A stretch of 64,000 nt of DNA, taken from the NCBI GenBank assembly GCA_902826835.1, contig CADEGH010000017.1, forward strand, positions 1-64,000, written 5' to 3'. The notes under the pieces were generated by a model, which worked only from the letters and a program-made list of their open reading frames with translations, did not search any database and was not told where the DNA came from. The number at the start of each line of letters is the position of its first letter. Within the stretch, counting starts at the first letter, position 1. Below are positions 17,484 to 28,075 of this stretch, piece after piece. Source of the DNA: an uncultured bacterium. Lineage in GTDB: Bacteria > Planctomycetota > GCA-002687715. Both the position numbers and the translations under genes were made by a program.

Positions 17484-18623
17484 TCAGCTCTTCTTCTTAC
17501 GCTGGGCTTTTTTCTCGGCTTTGGCCACGGCGCGATCCAGCTCCGCTTCCGCTCTTGCCATCGCATCGAACAGACGCAGGGGCTTGCGGCGGAGTTTTTT
17601 GTCCGACAGCACTGCCGAAACCAGGAACGGCAGGGTCACGGTCACGTCGGTGCGCAAATACACACTCGTGAGCTCGACACACTCGGCGCTGGTCTTACCC
17701 CAAGTGTGGCCCTCTCCGGCAGTGCAGGAGGACAGGGCGCCGTTATCGACCACGTCCGGACAAATCTGCAAGTCGATGTCGAAGCCGCGAGCCGGTACTC
17801 CCAGGATTTGTTCCAAGAGGGGCTCGCCCTGAAGGGTGTAATTCTTCGGCACGCCGCCGCCGAATATCCAAACCGCGGTGCTGTGCTTCTGCTCGCGGCA
17901 CCAGTGCTGGAGCGCGCCCATCTGGTAGACGTCGCGTCCCACATCCAGCCGCAAGCGGAACTGCGGGTCGAGTCGCTGTTCCCGCACGACGTTGAGAAAG
18001 ATGCTCCCGTCCTGCACCGCACCGACAAAAATCGGGACACCGTGCCGGAAACAGGTGCCGAGCAGCGTGGGATAAGGACGTCCGAGCTTGTCCTCGAGGG
18101 CGGCGACATGGCGACCGAGTTCGAAGTGGAATTCGGCCGTGGTCATGGACTTTTGAAATTCGGGCCGGCGGATGAGCTCGAGGAAGTAACGATCGGTGTC
18201 GAGCAGGGTCTCTTCGTCGAACCCGAGATCGTAGATGCGGATCGTGCGCTCTTCGCGCAGCCGCAAATCGCTCCCGGACGGATTCAATTCGTGGATGACG
18301 TGACCGAGCAATCGATGCACGTCGTGGTAGAGGTTTGCCCCGGTGGTGGTCAGGCAGGAAATGGCGCCACTCTCGATCAAGGGAACGATCGAAGAGGCAC
18401 CGAGGCCGGCCGGCGTCATCGCGCCCGAGAGGGTCGCGAACACCGCCGCGTTTTCCTCGAGGGACTGCCGCATCAGCCGATGCACTTCGCGCATCCCCCG
18501 CCCCGCGAAGGCGGGAAATCGGGTTTCGAGCAGGTTTCGAATCGTCTCCGACCCTTCGAGGGGAGCCGGGGCGACCGTGCGCGGACGCGACTTTTTCGGG
18601 GAGCGGGACGTGGGTGTTTTCAT
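17484..18623 (-). CDS. Deoxyhypusine-synthase-like family protein
   Basis: 379 residues. The fold signature is clear: LTTTGANLYHD (about 92-101, the NAD-binding start), LLGTCFRHGVPIFVGAVQDG, and FGGGVPKNY with Lys260 at the place of the lysine that forms the enzyme-butylimine intermediate in eukaryotic and archaeal deoxyhypusine synthase. Bacteria lack eIF5A; bacterial homologues are thought to act in polyamine metabolism, for example homospermidine-type transfer, so the substrate here is unknown. The C-terminal tail is Lys/Ala-rich, ending in KKAQRKKKS. It is probably co-transcribed with the OPT transporter downstream. Confidence 0.88.
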   Translation of the reverse strand: MKTPTSRSPKKSRPRTVAPAPLEGSETIRNLLETRFPAFAGRGMREVHRLMRQSLEENAAVFATLSGAMTPAGLGASSIVPLIESGAISCLTTTGANLYHDVHRLLGHVIHELNPSGSDLRLREERTIRIYDLGFDEETLLDTDRYFLELIRRPEFQKSMTTAEFHFELGRHVAALEDKLGRPYPTLLGTCFRHGVPIFVGAVQDGSIFLNVVREQRLDPQFRLRLDVGRDVYQMGALQHWCREQKHSTAVWIFGGGVPKNYTLQGEPLLEQILGVPARGFDIDLQICPDVVDNGALSSCTAGEGHTWGKTSAECVELTSVYLRTDVTVTLPFLVSAVLSDKKLRRKPLRLFDAMARAEAELDRAVAKAEKKAQRKKKS

Positions 18624-18698
18624 GGCGGATACTCGAGGCGCGAGAGGCTAACAGCGCCGGCCTGGATTACTCCGCCCCCCGATGCAACATGCCCGACC

Positions 18699-19388
18699 AT
18701 GCGCCGCGCCTGCCTTTTGCTCGATGCCGATGACACGCTGTGGGAGAACCATGCCTATTTCTTGCGGGCGATCGAGGCCTATTTGGTCTTGATGGAAGCG
18801 CACGGCCACACGAGGCCGATCGCGCTCGAAGCCTTCCGCGCGGCCGAGCGGATTCGGATCCCCAATCACGGCTACGGGTCCCTCGGATTCGCCCAGAGTC
18901 TGATCATGGCCGCCCAATCTCTGGATGGCTCGGAGCGCCCCCGGTTGGAGGAAGAATTCTTGCGCCTCGGACAGTGGATTCACGACCATCCAATCGAGTT
19001 GTTCGAGGGGGTGGAAGCCACCGTCGCCGCCCTCGCCGAACACCACGCACTCGCGATCGTGACCAAGGGCGCGCCCCGGGAGCAGGAGTCTAAAATTCGC
19101 CGCAGCGGTCTCCTTCGGTACGTGGACCGCTTTCGCGTGCTTCGGGAGAAAGACCGCGCGGCCTACGACTCGCTCGTGGCCGAGTGGAAGCTCGACCCTT
19201 CCACAACCTGGATGGTCGGCAATTCGCCCCGCTCGGACATGAACCCCGCCAAGGCGGCGGGCCTACGCACCGTGTACGTGCCCCATCGTACCCTCTGGGA
19301 GGTCGAGGCGGAGACGTTGGAACCCCTGCCGGATCACATCCTCACCGCGTTTGGCGAGCTTCGAAGCCTGTTCTTGCCCACGGGCTAG
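18699..19388 (+). CDS. HAD-superfamily hydrolase (phosphatase-like)
   Basis: 229 residues from the ATG at 18699; the open frame continues upstream, but only from here does it look like a HAD protein. Motif I is DADDT (Asp9-x-Asp11-x-Thr13), motif II is in LAIVTKG, motif III Lys lies near REQESKI, and motif IV is NSPRSDMNPAKAAG. The helical cap between motifs I and II places it with small phosphatases such as YjjG-like nucleotidases; the substrate cannot be read from sequence. Its 3' end overlaps the convergent comF-like gene by 4 bases. Confidence 0.85.
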   Translation: MRRACLLLDADDTLWENHAYFLRAIEAYLVLMEAHGHTRPIALEAFRAAERIRIPNHGYGSLGFAQSLIMAAQSLDGSERPRLEEEFLRLGQWIHDHPIELFEGVEATVAALAEHHALAIVTKGAPREQESKIRRSGLLRYVDRFRVLREKDRAAYDSLVAEWKLDPSTTWMVGNSPRSDMNPAKAAGLRTVYVPHRTLWEVEAETLEPLPDHILTAFGELRSLFLPTG

Positions 19389-20047
19389 ACCTGATTGGCC
19401 CTGGACACCGTGAGACCGTGGACTCGCCGCGCTCCCGCAGCGTAGAGGCTTCGCGCGCATTCCTCGAGAGTGGTGCCGGTCGTGTAAACGTCGTCGACCA
19501 ACAGAACCGCCCGCGCGAACACCCGATCGGCTTCAAATGCTCCCTGGAGGTTGGTCCGTCGGCTCCTCCCCGAGAGGGAGGCTTGAGGAGGGGTTGACCT
19601 CACACGCCGCAGCGCGTGTTGGTCGTGGCGCAAACCGAACTGCCGGGCGATCGGCAGCGCCAGCGCGGCCGCCTGATTAAACCCGCGCTCCCGTTCACGC
19701 CGCGGAGCAAGCGGTACGGGAACCACGAGATCGAAGTGACGATTTTCGATCCAAGTGCCGAGTTCGGTCGCCATGGCCCGGGCCAGGGCTGGGGCGACAT
19801 GCGTCGCGCGTCCATACTTGAGGGAGAGAATCAGCGCCCGGACGGGATCCTCGTAGCGATAGACGCTCACCACCGGCACCCGGAGCCCCTCGGTCGCGAG
19901 TTCCCGCTCCGTCCGAGGAATGAGGGCGATTCCCGCCAGGCACCCGGAGCAAATACCGAACGAGTGCGAACCCGAGCAGACCGGGCAGGTCGGCGCCCAC
20001 AGGAAGTCCAGGAGCCCGGACCAGGCAGAAGAGAACCAAGAGTCCAT
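19385..20047 (-). CDS. ComF-family amidophosphoribosyltransferase-like protein
   Basis: 220 residues. The N-terminus has the ComF zinc-finger-like cysteines (CPVC and CSGC), followed by the SVYRYEDPVRALILSLKY element. The PRTase loop LLVDDVYTTGTT binds the phosphoribosyl pyrophosphate group in this fold. VPVPLAPRRERERGFNQ is a hallmark of the family. ComF proteins are linked to DNA uptake in competent bacteria, though many hosts carry one without known competence. The upstream membrane-protein gene ends 52 bases before its start. Confidence 0.93.
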   Translation of the reverse strand: MDSWFSSAWSGLLDFLWAPTCPVCSGSHSFGICSGCLAGIALIPRTERELATEGLRVPVVSVYRYEDPVRALILSLKYGRATHVAPALARAMATELGTWIENRHFDLVVPVPLAPRRERERGFNQAAALALPIARQFGLRHDQHALRRVRSTPPQASLSGRSRRTNLQGAFEADRVFARAVLLVDDVYTTGTTLEECARSLYAAGARRVHGLTVSRANQV

Positions 20048-20099
20048 CGGAAGACAGACTCACCCGGCGGCCGCTCGTAACCGGAAAAATTGCGCGCGC

Positions 20100-20681
20100 T
20101 CAGGAAGATCGAAACTCAAGGCCGATCTTGACGCGGCTCGAACGGCGCGGCGCCTCGAGCTCGGGGAGATTCAGGGTTGCGCGCATCTTGGTCAAGTAGC
20201 TCGAAACGCTGTCGTCTTCCGACCGGGGAATGCCCAAAAGATGGCCGATTTCGATCGCCAGTGGCACGTTGGTCTCGAAGGGCAGCTGGTTTTCCGTCAC
20301 CACTTCCTGGACGATTTGCCGGAAGTGCCACTTGCTGAACAGACGCGAAAGCCAGTTCAAGATCGCGCAGAGGACTCCGGTGAGGACGATGAAGGCCACG
20401 GCCAAAGTCACGGGCTGAAATTGGTCCAAAATGCCGTGATCCGCCGCCAAGCTCCCGCTGAAGATGTTGACGATGACCGCCACCACGATGCAGAAGAACC
20501 CCAAGAACAACTGATTCTTCTTGAACACCGAAGCTTTGAGGTCGCGAAGGAAGCCCGAGGAGACACCAAATGCCTCCTCCAGAATGTGCTTCGGCTTCTT
20601 CTGGATTACCGCGCACGTGATGAAGAAGAGCCCGACCATCGCACTGGTCAAACTCACAAAGTCGAGATCGAACTCCGCCAT
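20100..20681 (-). CDS. Small membrane protein of unknown function
   Basis: 193 residues starting at MAEFDLDFVSL. The frame extends 104 codons upstream, but that part is Arg/Pro-rich and unlike protein, so the ATG at 20681 is chosen. Three hydrophobic segments are visible: about residues 10-25, 52-72 (LGFFCIVVAVIVNIFSG) and 90-112 (LAVAFIVLTGVLCAILNWL). A cytoplasmic tail contains VPLAIEIGHLLGIPRSED and a basic end. I do not recognise the family. It is probably transcribed with the comF-like gene 52 bases downstream. Confidence 0.65.
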   Translation of the reverse strand: MAEFDLDFVSLTSAMVGLFFITCAVIQKKPKHILEEAFGVSSGFLRDLKASVFKKNQLFLGFFCIVVAVIVNIFSGSLAADHGILDQFQPVTLAVAFIVLTGVLCAILNWLSRLFSKWHFRQIVQEVVTENQLPFETNVPLAIEIGHLLGIPRSEDDSVSSYLTKMRATLNLPELEAPRRSSRVKIGLEFRSS

Positions 20682-20910
20682 CTGGCGAGTCTCCTCGGTC
20701 GGAAAGCCGTGTCGGCCGAGCCGCGTGGGCAGCCGAGGAACCACCACACCGCCCCGGGGATGGGCCTCCGCTGGTCGCAGATTTATCACGAATCGAGGGG
20801 CGGGGTAAGCCCCGCGCCCCCTCCCCCGACGACCAATTTGCGGCCGGTGCCTGCATTGCGGCCGGGATGGGCCAGGGATACCGTCGAAACCGCACATCAA
20901 AGGAAGCGCC

Positions 20911-21201
20911 ATGATCGATGAAAACCTGGTCCGTTCGGTGGCCCACCTGGCCCGGATCGCCATTCCGGAGGCCCGGGTACCCGGCCTCGCCAAAGAGCTG
21001 GCTCACATCGTCGAGTACGTCGATCAACTGGCCGCCCTGGACGTTCAGGGAGTCGCTCCCCTCACGCACACCAACGCGGGCGCCAATGTCTACCGCGAAG
21101 ATGAAGTCGCGCCCTCGCTCCCGGTCGAAGCCGTGATGGCCCTCGCGCCGGCGCGGTCCGGCAACTTCTATCGCGTGCCCAAAGTCATCGGAGACGCCTG
21201 A
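20911..21201 (+). CDS. gatC: Asp-tRNA(Asn)/Glu-tRNA(Gln) amidotransferase subunit C
   Basis: 96 residues, the usual GatC size. The pattern VAHLARIAIPEARVPGLA followed by VEYVDQLAALD is the family signature; GatC wraps the GatA-GatB interface. An AAAGGAAG ribosome-binding site lies 6-13 bases before the ATG. The last base of its stop codon is the first base of the gatA ATG, so subunits are made in stoichiometric order. The presence of GatCAB means that Gln-tRNA and/or Asn-tRNA is formed by transamidation in this organism. Confidence 0.96.
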   Translation: MIDENLVRSVAHLARIAIPEARVPGLAKELAHIVEYVDQLAALDVQGVAPLTHTNAGANVYREDEVAPSLPVEAVMALAPARSGNFYRVPKVIGDA

Positions 21202-22676
21202 TGAACGCCTTTCCACCGGTCCCCGAAATGGTGGCCGCGGTGCGGTCGAAGCGAGTGGCTCCCGACCACTTTGTGACCGAGTCGCTGCGCCGGCTCGAGC
21301 AGCACGGAGGCACCCTCGGCGCCGTGCTCTCCCTGACCAAGGAGCGCGCCCAAGCCGACCTCGCACCACTCTCCGCTCGGCTCGCCGGCGGTGAGGATCT
21401 GCCGCTCGCGGGCGTGCCGATCGCGATCAAGGACAACATCTGTGTCCGAGGCACAACGACCACCTGCGGCAGTCGAATCCTCGAGTCCTACCGCCCTCCC
21501 TACGACGCGACCGCGGTCGAGCGCCTCGTCAGGGCCGGAGCGGTCATCGTCGCCAAGACCAATCTCGACGAATTTGCCATGGGTTCGTCGACCGAGAACT
21601 CCGCCTTTTTTCCGGCCAAGAATCCGTGGGACCTCGCGCGGGTGCCCGGAGGTTCGAGCGGCGGTTCGGCCTCGGTGGTTGCGGCGGCCCTCGTGCCCGC
21701 AGCGCTCGGGAGTGAGACCGGTGGCAGTGTGCGCCAGCCGGCGGCGTTCACCGGCATCGCGGGATTGAAACCGACCTACGGCCGGGTGAGCCGCTATGGC
21801 CTAGTGGCCTTCGGTTCGTCCCTCGACCAAATCGGCACCTTTGCCCGCACGGCCGCGGATGCCGCTCTCATCCATGCCGTGATCGCGGGACGTGACCCCC
21901 GGGACGCGACTTCGAGCGACCATCCGGTCGAGCCCAATCAGGCCCGAAGCATGGACTTGAAGGGTCTCCGCGTCGGCATCCCCAAGGAAGGCCACGACTC
22001 TGCGATCGACGCCCGCATTCGGGCCCGGCTCTCCGCGACTCAGGAACGGCTCCTCGCGGCGGGTGCGGTGATTCGTGAGCTCAGTTTGCCTCACGCGAAG
22101 TACGCCATTCCGACCTACTACATCGTGGCCACCGCCGAAGCTTCGAGCAATCTCGCCCGCCACGATGGCATGCACTGCGGGGTGGCCGCGCCGCCCGAAA
22201 AAGACCTCCTCCACCAATACCTGCGCAATCGGGCGCAGGGATTCGGGGCCGAAGTCACCCGCCGCATTTTGCTCGGCACTTTCTGCCTGTCTTCCGGGTA
22301 TTACGACGCCTACTACGAGCGGGCGATGCGGGTCCGCAGCCTGCTCGCCAGGGATTACCGAGCCGCCTTTGAACAGGTCGACGTCCTCCTCGGACCCACC
22401 ACTCCCACTCCCGCGTTCAAACACGGCGAAAAAACCAGCGACCCATTGCAGATGTACCTCGCCGATGTCCTTACCGCCGGGGCCAACCTCGCCGGGGTTC
22501 CCGCGCTTTCGATCCGCGCCGGGCATTTGACGGAAGGCGGCTCGGAACTCCCGATCGGCCTGCAACTCACCGGACCGGCCTGGTCAGAGAATCTCCTGTT
22601 CCGGGTCGGCGCCGCGATCGAGAGTTACTGGCCCGAAGCGGACCGACTTCCTCCGTTCGTAAGGAGTCAGGCATGA
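21201..22676 (+). CDS. gatA: Asp-tRNA(Asn)/Glu-tRNA(Gln) amidotransferase subunit A
   Basis: 491 residues. It is an amidase-signature enzyme: the catalytic Lys is in PIAIKDNIC, and the Ser-cisSer part is in GGSSGGSAS and GSETGGSVRQPA. GatA releases ammonia from glutamine for transfer through the complex to the misacylated tRNA. The start overlaps the gatC stop by one base and the end overlaps the gatB start by four bases (ATGA). No key residue is missing. Confidence 0.97.
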   Translation: MNAFPPVPEMVAAVRSKRVAPDHFVTESLRRLEQHGGTLGAVLSLTKERAQADLAPLSARLAGGEDLPLAGVPIAIKDNICVRGTTTTCGSRILESYRPPYDATAVERLVRAGAVIVAKTNLDEFAMGSSTENSAFFPAKNPWDLARVPGGSSGGSASVVAAALVPAALGSETGGSVRQPAAFTGIAGLKPTYGRVSRYGLVAFGSSLDQIGTFARTAADAALIHAVIAGRDPRDATSSDHPVEPNQARSMDLKGLRVGIPKEGHDSAIDARIRARLSATQERLLAAGAVIRELSLPHAKYAIPTYYIVATAEASSNLARHDGMHCGVAAPPEKDLLHQYLRNRAQGFGAEVTRRILLGTFCLSSGYYDAYYERAMRVRSLLARDYRAAFEQVDVLLGPTTPTPAFKHGEKTSDPLQMYLADVLTAGANLAGVPALSIRAGHLTEGGSELPIGLQLTGPAWSENLLFRVGAAIESYWPEADRLPPFVRSQA

Positions 22677-24100
22677 ACACCACGAATTGGGAAACCGTCG
22701 TGGGCCTCGAAGTCCACGTTCAGCTCAAGACCAAGACCAAGATGTTCTGCGGCTGCGCCAATGCCTACGGGGCACCTCCGAACACGCTCACCTGCCCGGT
22801 CTGTACCGGGCAGCCGGGCGCCCTCCCCGTCGCCAACCGGCAGGCCTTTTCCTTGGCAATGCGTTTTGGCCACGCCGTCGAGGCCACGATTGCGCGCTCG
22901 ACCAAATTCGACCGCAAGAATTATTTCTATCCGGACCTGCCCAAGGGCTATCAGATTTCCCAATCCGATCAGCCGATCACCAGTGGCGGGCACGTCGTCC
23001 TCGAGTCGGGCAAGGCGATCAATCTCGTGCGCGCCCACCTTGAGGAGGACGCCGGAAAGACCTTCCACGAAAGTCCGGGATTCAGCGAGGTCGACCTCAA
23101 CCGCTGCGGCATTCCCCTCCTCGAAATCGTCAGCGCTCCGGACCTCCGCTCGCCCGAGGAGGCCTATGAGTACTTGACTCGCCTAAAACTCCTCCTCCGC
23201 CATCTCGAAGTCTCGGATTGCGACATGGAGAAGGGGTCACTCCGCTGCGACGTCAACGTGTCGGTGCGCAAGCTCGGGGCGGCTCAATTCGGCACCCGCT
23301 GCGAATTGAAGAATCTCAACAGCTTCAAGTCCGTGGAGCGTGCCATCGCGGCGGAGGCGCTCCGCCACATCGCGGTGATCGAATCGGGGGGTACGATCGA
23401 AGCCGAAACTCGCCTTTGGGACGATGAGAAAGGTGAAACCCGACTCATGCGCAAGAAGGAGACGAGCCAGGACTATCGCTATTTTCCCGACCCCGACCTC
23501 CCCCGTCACGAAATCGCGGAAGCGTGGATCGACGAAGTCCGCCGGACAATGCCGGAATTGCCCGAGGCACGCCGGGCCCGTTACAAGCGGGACTTCGGGC
23601 TCAGCGATTACGACTCCGGAGTGCTGGTCCAAGACACGAGCATCTCCCGGTATTTCGAGGAGGTGTCCGCGGCCTGTGGCGATCCCAAAGCCGCGGCCAA
23701 TTGGATTTCCGCCGACCTCTTCGGGCTCATGAACGTGAAGAACGAGGGGCTCCTCGCAGCCAACATTCCGGCTGGCCGTTTAGCGGAATTGATCGGGCTC
23801 GTGAAGTCCGGATCGATGAATGTGCCCTCGGCACGCAAAGTCCTCGGCGCGATGTATGGAAACGGCCGCGACCCCAAGGAGTTGATGAACGAACTGGGGT
23901 TGGGTCAGGTGTCCGATCGCGACGGTCTGATCGAAATCGTCAAGCGGGCTCTCGCGGCGAATCCCAAGGCCGCGGAGGACATGAAACAAGGCAAGGGCAA
24001 GGCTGCGGGCGCCATCGTCGGCTTTGTCATGAAAGAGTCGAAGGGCCGTGCCAACCCGGCGGTGGTGAACGAGATTTTGGCGGAGCTGCTCCAAGACTGA
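22673..24100 (+). CDS. gatB: Asp-tRNA(Asn)/Glu-tRNA(Gln) amidotransferase subunit B
   Basis: 475 residues. The N-terminal catalytic cradle has GLEVHVQLKTKTKMFC and CPVCTGQPGALPV, including the zinc-binding Cys residues. RKNYFYPDLPKGYQISQ and ETSQDYRYFPDPDLP complete the kinase site, and a YqeY-like helical C-terminus binds the tRNA elbow. GatB phosphorylates Glu/Asp-tRNA and accepts ammonia from GatA. It ends four bases before the convergent panB stop. A conserved Leu in GRLAEL (residue 370) is encoded by the rare codon TTA, relevant to the tRNA at 54953-55025. Confidence 0.97.
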   Translation: MNTTNWETVVGLEVHVQLKTKTKMFCGCANAYGAPPNTLTCPVCTGQPGALPVANRQAFSLAMRFGHAVEATIARSTKFDRKNYFYPDLPKGYQISQSDQPITSGGHVVLESGKAINLVRAHLEEDAGKTFHESPGFSEVDLNRCGIPLLEIVSAPDLRSPEEAYEYLTRLKLLLRHLEVSDCDMEKGSLRCDVNVSVRKLGAAQFGTRCELKNLNSFKSVERAIAAEALRHIAVIESGGTIEAETRLWDDEKGETRLMRKKETSQDYRYFPDPDLPRHEIAEAWIDEVRRTMPELPEARRARYKRDFGLSDYDSGVLVQDTSISRYFEEVSAACGDPKAAANWISADLFGLMNVKNEGLLAANIPAGRLAELIGLVKSGSMNVPSARKVLGAMYGNGRDPKELMNELGLGQVSDRDGLIEIVKRALAANPKAAEDMKQGKGKAAGAIVGFVMKESKGRANPAVVNEILAELLQD

Positions 24101-24104
24101 GCGC

Positions 24105-24941
24105 TCAGCCGCCCCGCTTGTCCTGGACCGGTTCGGCGTCGTAGGAATTCTCGGGACCGGGGAATTTTCCCTCCCGAACATCTGCGACGTATCGTCGCGC
24201 GCCCTCGCGGATGGACCCCGCAACATCGGCGTAGCGCCGGGCGTGTTTGGGCAGGAAGTCCTCGAACATTCCCATGATGTCGTGGAAGACCTGCACTTGG
24301 CCATCGCAGCCCGCGCCGGCCCCGATCCCGATGGTCGGAATGCTCAGCATCTTGGAGATGCGCTCGGCGAGTGGGGCGGGCACCAGTTCGAGGACGATGG
24401 CGAACGCTCCAGCCTTCTCCAGCGCCAGCGCCGCGGCGACGAGGCGGTCCGCGGCCTGCTGGGTTCGCCCCTGCACTCGGTACCCCCCGATCATGTGGAT
24501 CGACTGGGGAGTCAGACCGATGTGCCCCATAACCGGGATCCCCGAGGCCACGAGGGTGCCGACGACCGGGGCCATGCGGCGCCCCCCTTCCACCTTCACT
24601 GCCTGCGCTTGGCCCTCCGCCATCGCCCGGGCCGCGGTGCGCAGACTGAAGGGAAGATCGGAGGAAGAATAGGTCGCAAACGGCAGGTCGATCACGATCA
24701 TCGACTTGGAAGTGCCCCGGGCGACCGCCGCCGAATGGTGGATGACCATGTCGAGGGTGACCCGCAAAGTGGAGTCGTGCCCGAGGACCACCATGCCCAG
24801 AGAGTCCCCGACCAAGAGGATCGGCAGTCCGACTTCATCCAGGATTTTGGCCGAGGTGTAGTCGTAACAAGTCACCATGGGGATCCGCTCCCCGCGCTCT
24901 TTCATGGCGCGCAGGTCGTGGATCGTCGTGCGGCGTTTCAT
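24105..24941 (-). CDS. panB: 3-methyl-2-oxobutanoate hydroxymethyltransferase
   Basis: 278 residues with the complete PanB pattern: VTCYDYTSAKILDEVGLP, LVGDSLGMVVLGHDST with metal-binding Asp, VKVEGG with substrate-binding Lys, and HIGLTPQS. It makes ketopantoate from 2-oxoisovalerate and methylene-tetrahydrofolate, the first committed step to pantothenate and CoA. It is cytoplasmic and decameric in known examples. guaA lies 38 bases upstream on the same strand, so co-transcription with guaB-guaA is possible. Confidence 0.96.
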   Translation of the reverse strand: MKRRTTIHDLRAMKERGERIPMVTCYDYTSAKILDEVGLPILLVGDSLGMVVLGHDSTLRVTLDMVIHHSAAVARGTSKSMIVIDLPFATYSSSDLPFSLRTAARAMAEGQAQAVKVEGGRRMAPVVGTLVASGIPVMGHIGLTPQSIHMIGGYRVQGRTQQAADRLVAAALALEKAGAFAIVLELVPAPLAERISKMLSIPTIGIGAGAGCDGQVQVFHDIMGMFEDFLPKHARRYADVAGSIREGARRYVADVREGKFPGPENSYDAEPVQDKRGG

Positions 24942-24979
24942 GCGCGGATTCTACCCGCCGAGCGCGGGGAGGCGATCGT

Positions 24980-26535
24980 TCACTCCCACTCGATCGTGGC
25001 CGGCGGCTTGGAGGAGATGTCGTAAACGACCCGATTGATGCCCCGCACCGAATTGACGATGCGGCGCGAGATCGTGGCCAGCACTTCGTAGGGAAGCCGG
25101 GCCCATTCTGCGGTCATGGCATCGGTCGATTCGACGGCGCGTATCGCACAGACGTTCTCGTAGGTGCGGCCGTCCCCCATCACGCCCACGGTTCGTACCG
25201 GCAAAAGCACCGCAAACGCCTGCCAGAGCGAGCGGGTCAGGCCGGCCGCGCGGATTTCCTCCTGCACGATCCAATCCGCAGCGCGCAGGACTTTGAGGCG
25301 CTCCTCGGTGATCTCGCCCAAGACCCGCACCGCCAGACCCGGCCCCGGGAACGGTTGCCTCCAGACGAGTTCTTCGTCGAGCCCCAGTTCGACGCCAAGG
25401 CGCCGCACTTCGTCCTTGAACAGATCGCGGAGCGGTTCGAGCAGTTTGAATCCCAAGTCTTCGGGCAGACCGCCCACATTGTGGTGCGTCTTGATGGTCG
25501 CGGTCGGACCCCCGAATGCGGACTGCGACTCGATCACGTCGGGATAGAGCGTGCCCTGAACGAGGTACTCCGCCCCCTGGGAACGAGCCCGCTTCTGTTC
25601 GTCGCGGAACACGTCGACGAACACGCGGCCGATCGTCTTGCGCTTGACTTCGGGATCCTCGACCCCCGCGAGGGCTTCGAGGAACCGCGGTCCGGCGTCC
25701 ACGCGGCGGAAATCCACGTGCAAACGGTCGCGGAAAAATCCGGCGACTTCGTCGCCCTCGCCCTGGCGCAAAAGACCGTTGTCGACAAACACGCAGTGCA
25801 GTTGATCACCGATCGCCCGGTGCACGAGCAATGCCGCCACCGAAGAATCGACCCCGCCGGAGACTCCGCAAATCGCGTGGCGCGTCCCGACTTCGGCACG
25901 AATGCGCTGCACCCACTCCTCGGCCAGCGACGCCATTTTCCAGTCGCCGCGGCAGCCGCAGACGCCGAACAAGAAATTGCGGAGGATGCGCTGCCCGTGC
26001 TCCGAGTGCATGACCTCCGGGTGGAATTGGATACCGAAGATCGGCTTCCCCCCGAATTGCACCGCCGCGTACTCGCAGGAATCCGTGCGGGCGAAGGCGC
26101 GAAAGAGCCCCCCGGGATCTTGGACTTGATCGCCGTGGCTCATCCACACGACCTGCGAGGGCGGTGTCCCTTCGAAGAGCGGACAATCCGCGGTCACCGT
26201 CAGTCGGCGGTGTCCGAATTCGCGGTCCTTCGCGGGGGCGACGGTGGCCCCCTTCAGGTGCGCGATGAGTTGCATTCCGTAGCAGATCCCGAGGATCGGC
26301 ACCGGCAGTTCCAAGATGCGCGGATCCAACGTGGGAGCACCGGCTTCATACACACTGGCCGGCCCGCCCGATAGGATGACGCCCTTGAGCGGCCGACCCC
26401 GCAGTTCCTCGAGGCGCACCTTCGGAGTCACGATGCGACAGAAAACCTGGAGCTCCCGCGCCCGTCTGGCGATGAGTTGGGCGTACTGCGACCCGTAGTC
26501 GACGATCAGGATCTCTTCGTGTGCGACGGCCCCCA

Positions 26536-26536
<1 letters not shown>
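24980..26536 (-). CDS. guaA: GMP synthase (glutamine-hydrolysing)
   Basis: 518 residues. The N-terminal class I glutaminase has nucleophile Cys in ILGICYGMQ and His/Glu in FHPEVMHSEHG. The ATP-pyrophosphatase domain follows with the P-loop SGGVDSS and a C-terminal dimerisation domain ending SKPPATIEWE. It converts XMP to GMP. Its ATG shares one base with the stop of guaB immediately upstream, so the two steps from IMP to GMP are translationally coupled. Confidence 0.97.
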
Positions 26537-28035
<1,499 letters not shown>

Positions 28036-28075
28036 TCAGGGTATCGCTCGACTCGACCGCTTCAAGCTTCTAAGC

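Noticed and set aside
24098-24107. TGAGCGCTCA palindrome between gatB and panB as a bidirectional terminator
   Set aside because: It leaves no loop, has no T-run, and simply joins the two stop codons.
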